Shown: positions 60,518 through 64,000 of the stretch, piece after piece
Layout of the letters: the number at the start of each line of letters is the position of its first letter
How positions within the stretch are numbered: the first letter of the stretch is position 1
From: UBA8296 sp031581145
GTDB lineage: Bacteria; Bacteroidota; Rhodothermia; Balneolales; Balneolaceae
Reading direction: 5' to 3'
DNA length: 64,000 bases
Assembly (NCBI GenBank): GCA_031581145.1
Contig: JAVLBP010000006.1
Span: 19,373-83,372 of the forward strand
The notes under the pieces: generated by a model
Told to the model about the DNA's origin: nothing
Database searches by the model: none
What the model saw: the letters and a program-made list of their open reading frames with translations, nothing else
Translations under genes and position numbers: made by a program

Positions 60518-62449
60518 CTATGGTTGGTGGAATAATGCTGGAGCAGGTAGTTCCATCGCGGACTCTGATCCTGCCATACGGCTATCAGGACCTTGATAAT
60601 AGACTTCTAAGCCCTCCCCTCCTGCCATTTCAAACATTTGTATATGAATAGGATGGTAGCCCGCTTCTAAAATGATTTCCCCTGACCGCTCCCGCATACC
60701 ATGATCACCATCGTTATCCACGATTAACTGGTCATGAATGTAGAGAACACTTCCGTCATCAGAGACGGTTGAGAACGTATATCGTCCAGGATTTTTGACA
60801 AGTAAATACCCTTTATACTCGAGGCCAAAACGATCTTCACGCCGCTCAATCGAGTCAAAATCAATATCCTTTGCTACTTCGGTTCGTACCGATTGTGTTT
60901 TAAACGGATTCGAATTTTGTAGAAGGCTACGTATTTCTTCTTCGTAATAATCGAGGGTCAGTCCTGGTGACAGATTCATTGGAGCTACATTCACTCCAGC
61001 TATTGGGTCTAGTTTCCGAAAAGACGAACTATTAACTCGTGACAGAAACATTTCATCGTTGTAAGCTCTTGTACGTACTGTTGCACTTTCGTCAATTGTG
61101 AAAGGTCCTTCATATTGTGTTGAGGAGAGTGTCGGCTCTGATCCATCAGTTGTGTAAACAATAGTCAAGTTTTCAAAAGCCGCCCCAATTGAAATTGTAA
61201 GTTCATCTTCAAATACAGAGACTAAGGGGCGAATTCTGGGTGCAGGGGGTTCGACAACGGTTGAAGTTTCTTCCCCCTCTTCTTTCGTAAGTTGTATGGT
61301 ATCAAACAAACGCCCTTCATGGTCAATGGCCTTGAAGACGAGGGTTCCATCATGAATCGAAAATGTGCCATAATGATGACCTTTTTGTAGCTCCGCGGTG
61401 AACCAGTTACGAGTTGGAGCAAAATCCTCAATGAATCCACCTGCACCACCGGAGTTAATATAAATCACCCCCTCTTTTTGATTGACCATCTCTTCTTTCA
61501 GTGGCCAGGTTCTTTCATACACATGTGTGTGCCCAAAGAGATTAAAATCGACGCCATACTTCTCATATAATGGGACCAAGTTCCGAGTATGAGTACCCAT
61601 GGTTGATGCTGCATAATTTGCATCGCCGTGGTCGTTCTCTTCCGAGGAGTAGGGTGGATGATGATGGACCACGAATTTCCAAGTGGCGTCCGATTTGGCG
61701 AGTTCCCATTCCAACCAATTGTACTGCTCTGATCCTTCTTCAACGTCTCGATTGGAATCAATCATAAAAAATTGAGCATTGCCGTAGGTAAAGGTGTAAT
61801 AGTACTCCGGCTCGGGATTAGCCATGTAGTCATAATAGTACTGTGCATCGTTCTCATGGTTCCCCAAAACCGTGTACATCGGGTAACGTGACATCAAGGA
61901 ATGACCCGGGGCAAAGAATTCATCAACCCAGTCATCTTTCATCCGGCCGTCGTCAACGATATCTCCAACATGAACTACAAAATTGGGGCGCTCTTCCCAC
62001 ACACGCTCTGCAATTTTGCCCCAAGCCCATGGGGTACGGGAATTGATTTGGGTATCACCAATCAATGCAAATGTGTACGCTGATTCATCATTCACTTTGG
62101 TTTTGAAACTAAAAAGATCACTTTCGTACACTTCGCCAGACTCGGTTTGTCCAACGACTTTCCAGAAATAGTTCGTTTCTGGTTCTAGATCTGTCAGAAT
62201 CACTTCGTGCAATTGTTTCATGTCCTGTGAAAAAACCTCAAGGTCTAGCACGGCATCATCAACATTAAACCGAGCCTTTCCGTATTGCACTACACCTGTA
62301 GAGAGTTTATCTGTCTCCCATAGGACCACCATAGAAGTCTTTGTAGAGTATTGTAAGTAAGGTTTTACTAAAAACGACTCACTCTCTTGCGCTTTTAACG
62401 GAGTTACGATAAATAGTGACGCAAGTATAATTAGAAGGTGTTTTTTCAT
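60518..62449 (-). CDS. Secreted metallophosphoesterase with PAP-type N-domain, chitobiase-like and PA14 domains
   Basis: About 643 residues from the ATG at 62449, which opens the signal peptide KKHLLIILASLFIVTPLKAQ. A fibronectin-type domain of the purple acid phosphatase kind (about 25-118) precedes the catalytic domain: D132 in GDTQ, D163 in VGDIVDDG, N197-H198 in GNHEND, H262/H263 in VHHHPP and H307/H309 in GHTHVYER. GDIVDDG lacks the tyrosine that makes true PAPs purple. A chitobiase-C-like domain (about 410-480: TVRTRAYN) and a PA14 domain (about 495-635: YTFSTVSDDGSVLYI) follow and suggest glycan binding. It may free phosphonates or phosphate from outside polymers. Confidence 0.85.
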   Translation of the reverse strand: MKKHLLIILASLFIVTPLKAQESESFLVKPYLQYSTKTSMVVLWETDKLSTGVVQYGKARFNVDDAVLDLEVFSQDMKQLHEVILTDLEPETNYFWKVVGQTESGEVYESDLFSFKTKVNDESAYTFALIGDTQINSRTPWAWGKIAERVWEERPNFVVHVGDIVDDGRMKDDWVDEFFAPGHSLMSRYPMYTVLGNHENDAQYYYDYMANPEPEYYYTFTYGNAQFFMIDSNRDVEEGSEQYNWLEWELAKSDATWKFVVHHHPPYSSEENDHGDANYAASTMGTHTRNLVPLYEKYGVDFNLFGHTHVYERTWPLKEEMVNQKEGVIYINSGGAGGFIEDFAPTRNWFTAELQKGHHYGTFSIHDGTLVFKAIDHEGRLFDTIQLTKEEGEETSTVVEPPAPRIRPLVSVFEDELTISIGAAFENLTIVYTTDGSEPTLSSTQYEGPFTIDESATVRTRAYNDEMFLSRVNSSSFRKLDPIAGVNVAPMNLSPGLTLDYYEEEIRSLLQNSNPFKTQSVRTEVAKDIDFDSIERREDRFGLEYKGYLLVKNPGRYTFSTVSDDGSVLYIHDQLIVDNDGDHGMRERSGEIILEAGYHPIHIQMFEMAGGEGLEVYYQGPDSRMAGSESAMELPAPALFHQP

Positions 62450-62484
62450 GGATGATTTATGTAAAGAATTAACCAAATATTAAA

Positions 62485-62510
62485 TGTTGAAAAATGCCCA
62501 TGATTCAACA
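62485..62510. promoter_or_regulatory. Inverted repeat between the divergent phosphonate genes
   Basis: TGTTGAA (62485-62491), 12 bases and TTCAACA (62504-62510) form a perfect 7-bp inverted repeat in the 135-base region between the metallophosphoesterase and PhnX-like starts. The spacing of arm centres is 19 bases. It could be the operator that switches both halves of the cassette. Confidence 0.45.
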
Positions 62511-62584
62511 GTTTTCATATTATTTTTACATGAACAAACAGCACTGAACATTTGAGTATATTCCACTGACAGACCTATTCCATC

Positions 62585-63286
62585 ATGCAGACACCTCCCC
62601 CTTTCGAAGAGCTACAGCTCTTTGTTTTTGACATTGCTGGGACCACACTGAATCATAAAAATGAGGTTAATGCCTGCTTTGAAAACACCCTTGAAGCACA
62701 CAACATCCCTATTGACCGAGAGCATCTAAATAGTATCATGGGATACAAAAAACGAGTGGCTATTCAGATGGCATTGGCGCATCAAGGGCTAGACGATGAG
62801 GATAAAATCGTGGATAAAATTCATGACGAATTTTTGGCAGCAATGAATGACTATTATGAGACATCAAGTGAGGTTGAAGCAGAAGAAGGAATTACGGAGG
62901 TTTTCGAGTTTTTAAGAGCTCATGACAAGAAAATTGCTCTAGATACAGGCTTTAGTCGTTCGACTGCTGAGATTATCATTCATAGAGTTGGATGGGATGC
63001 CAAACACTACATCGATGCATTTATTGGTAGTGATGAAGTTCCCCAAGGACGACCTGCCCCTCATATGATTCATCGCCTTATGAAGGAGTGCGGCGTGCAG
63101 GACGCTAGTCATGTGGCCAAAACAGGGGATACACCCTCCGATCTGCTGGAGGGCAAAGAGGCTGGTGTTGGGCTCAATGTTGGGGTGACCTATGGGACAC
63201 ACTCGCAGACAGAACTCTCAGCCTATGACCATGATCTGTTGATTGGTCATCCATCTGAGCTTATCGATTACTTAAAGGCTCACTAA
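62585..63286 (+). CDS. PhnX-like phosphonatase (TIGR03351-type HAD hydrolase)
   Basis: 233 residues. The nucleophile D16 lies in VFDIAGTT, the DxAGT form special to phosphonatases, and K56 in MGYKKRVAIQMAL aligns with the Schiff-base lysine of PhnX. GRPAPHMI and AKTGDTPSDLLEGKEAG complete the HAD motifs. The enzyme should split the C-P bond of phosphonoacetaldehyde to acetaldehyde and phosphate, in the cytosol. This clade is typically found with FAD oxidoreductases rather than PhnW, as here. It is two bases from the PbfA-like gene and divergent from the esterase. Confidence 0.9.
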   Translation: MQTPPPFEELQLFVFDIAGTTLNHKNEVNACFENTLEAHNIPIDREHLNSIMGYKKRVAIQMALAHQGLDDEDKIVDKIHDEFLAAMNDYYETSSEVEAEEGITEVFEFLRAHDKKIALDTGFSRSTAEIIIHRVGWDAKHYIDAFIGSDEVPQGRPAPHMIHRLMKECGVQDASHVAKTGDTPSDLLEGKEAGVGLNVGVTYGTHSQTELSAYDHDLLIGHPSELIDYLKAH

Positions 63287-63288
63287 CC

Positions 63289-64000
63289 ATGTCACCCTCC
63301 AAAGGTGTATCTAACCATCCCGATTTAGATTCAGAGGGGGATAGTAACTTATCCGCCTCAAGAGTGCGTTGGCAGCAAGGTCGAACAGAAGAAGAACATC
63401 ACTGGTTGGATCGAGATTCTAAGGCATTTCTTCATCAAAGTCTTTCGACCCCCTGTTTAACCGTCCTTGAGTCTTGTGAAGGGGCCGAATTTATTGATAT
63501 TGAGGGTCGTCGTGTGCTTGATTTCCATGGAAATTACATCCACAATCTTGGCTTTGGACACCCTGATATCATCGAAGCGATCCAAGATCAACTCAAGACG
63601 CTAAGTTTCTCCACGAGACGCTACACCAATAAGCCTGCAATCGAACTCGCAGAAAAACTGGGTGAGCTATCCAATGGGTCGTTGACTCGTGCCTTATTTG
63701 CCCCTGGTGGAGCCGAGGCTATGAGCATGGCTCTGAAAATTGCTCGAATGGTTACCGGTAGGCATAAAACGATCTCTATGTGGGACTCTTTCCATGGCGC
63801 TACACTTGATACCATATCCATAGGGGGTGAGGCGACGTTTAGATACCAAGCTGGCCCCCTTTTACCTGGTACCGAGCATGTACCACCCTTTAACCCTTCT
63901 GAATGTCCGTTTGATTGTGGATCATCGTGTAGTGGTTCATGCGCTCGCTACATAGACTACGTGCTTGAAAAAGAAGGCGATGTTGCTGCTGTGATAGGTG
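63289..64000 (+). CDS. pbfA: PbfA-type aminophosphonate ammonia-lyase, N-terminal part (cut by window edge)
   Basis: The first 237 codons are visible; the rest lies beyond 64000. It is a fold-I (class III aminotransferase-like) PLP protein. LDFHGNYIHNLGFGHPDIIE, STRRYTNKPAIELAEKL, APGGAEAMSMALKIARMVTG and SMWDSFHGATLDTISIGG match (R)-1-hydroxy-2-aminoethylphosphonate ammonia-lyase, as does the cysteine-rich CPFDCGSSCSGSCARYIDYV. PbfA converts hydroxy-AEP to phosphonoacetaldehyde plus ammonia. It follows the PhnX-like gene by two bases, which uses that product. The first 22 residues are a variable tail. The PLP lysine is outside the window. Confidence 0.85.
   Translation, partial: MSPSKGVSNHPDLDSEGDSNLSASRVRWQQGRTEEEHHWLDRDSKAFLHQSLSTPCLTVLESCEGAEFIDIEGRRVLDFHGNYIHNLGFGHPDIIEAIQDQLKTLSFSTRRYTNKPAIELAEKLGELSNGSLTRALFAPGGAEAMSMALKIARMVTGRHKTISMWDSFHGATLDTISIGGEATFRYQAGPLLPGTEHVPPFNPSECPFDCGSSCSGSCARYIDYVLEKEGDVAAVIG

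Noticed and set aside
60518..62449. True purple acid phosphatase
   Set aside because: The N-domain and general motifs agree, but the metal-binding tyrosine position is not present (GDIVDDG), so only a metallophosphoesterase call is made.

Overview
The window is a dense, about 47% GC bacterial chromosome segment. It carries core housekeeping genes, two type IX secretion genes (porU, porV), a T9SS-type C-terminal sorting domain, a short Bacteroidota-style arginine decarboxylase, a TAnnTTTG box upstream of a tRNA, and few clear Shine-Dalgarno sites. Together these point to the Bacteroidota/Balneolota/Rhodothermota side of the FCB group, probably a marine or saline Balneolota-like organism. This placement is inferred from gene content only. 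No insertion sequence, prophage, CRISPR array or rRNA operon was seen, and no stretch longer than 300 bases lacks a gene (the longest gap is about 226 bases, 30451-30676).

Layout. 1-6117: end of rplU, rpmA, a fumarylacetoacetase-family hydrolase, a secreted M23 peptidase, ridA, a TPR lipoprotein and a thiolase. 6259-20569: a tightly packed cell-surface operon with porU, porV, an M6-like protein that has lost its HExxH motif, a zinc-protease/propeller/beta-barrel fusion, an exported protein of unknown role and a PASTA protein. 20597-32841: rpe, a PhoH ATPase, an MBL hydrolase, an APC-EIIA-RCK fusion transporter, aspartokinase, gltX, lgt, a porin, a phosphohexomutase and a ZIP transporter. 32909-40085: a DPP-IV-like peptidase, rlmN, lepB, an exported unknown, lepA and a thiamine-binding-type protein. 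40191-49633: a HisH-like protein lacking its catalytic residues, hisE, OsmC, gap, an ankyrin protein, fmt, def, ruvX, an HU-family protein, rel/spoT, an outer-membrane protein and a cupin.

49636-56297 is a sulfide oxidation module: a GntR regulator divergent from a type II sulfide:quinone oxidoreductase, a split YeeE/YedE-type sulfur transporter, a CstB-like persulfide dioxygenase-rhodanese and a SulP anion transporter. Sulfide would be oxidised to persulfide, then to sulfite or thiosulfate, and the anion moved across the membrane. After a tRNA-Leu(UAA) and an arginine decarboxylase, 58064-64000 holds a phosphonate catabolism cassette. It has a DUF5690 membrane protein, a TIGR03364-type FAD oxidoreductase and a secreted metallophosphoesterase with chitobiase-like and PA14 domains on the minus strand. 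Divergent from these are a PhnX-like C-P hydrolase and the start of a PbfA-type aminophosphonate ammonia-lyase. No phnW transaminase and no PhnCDE transporter are visible, so this looks like an oxidative, transaminase-free route to phosphonoacetaldehyde that may be fed by an extracellular phosphoesterase.

The most distinctive points are the phosphonate cassette, the inactive-looking HisH paralogue beside hisE, the inactive-looking M6 protein and the protease-propeller-barrel fusion in the porUV operon, and many 12-18 bp tandem duplications in and between genes.
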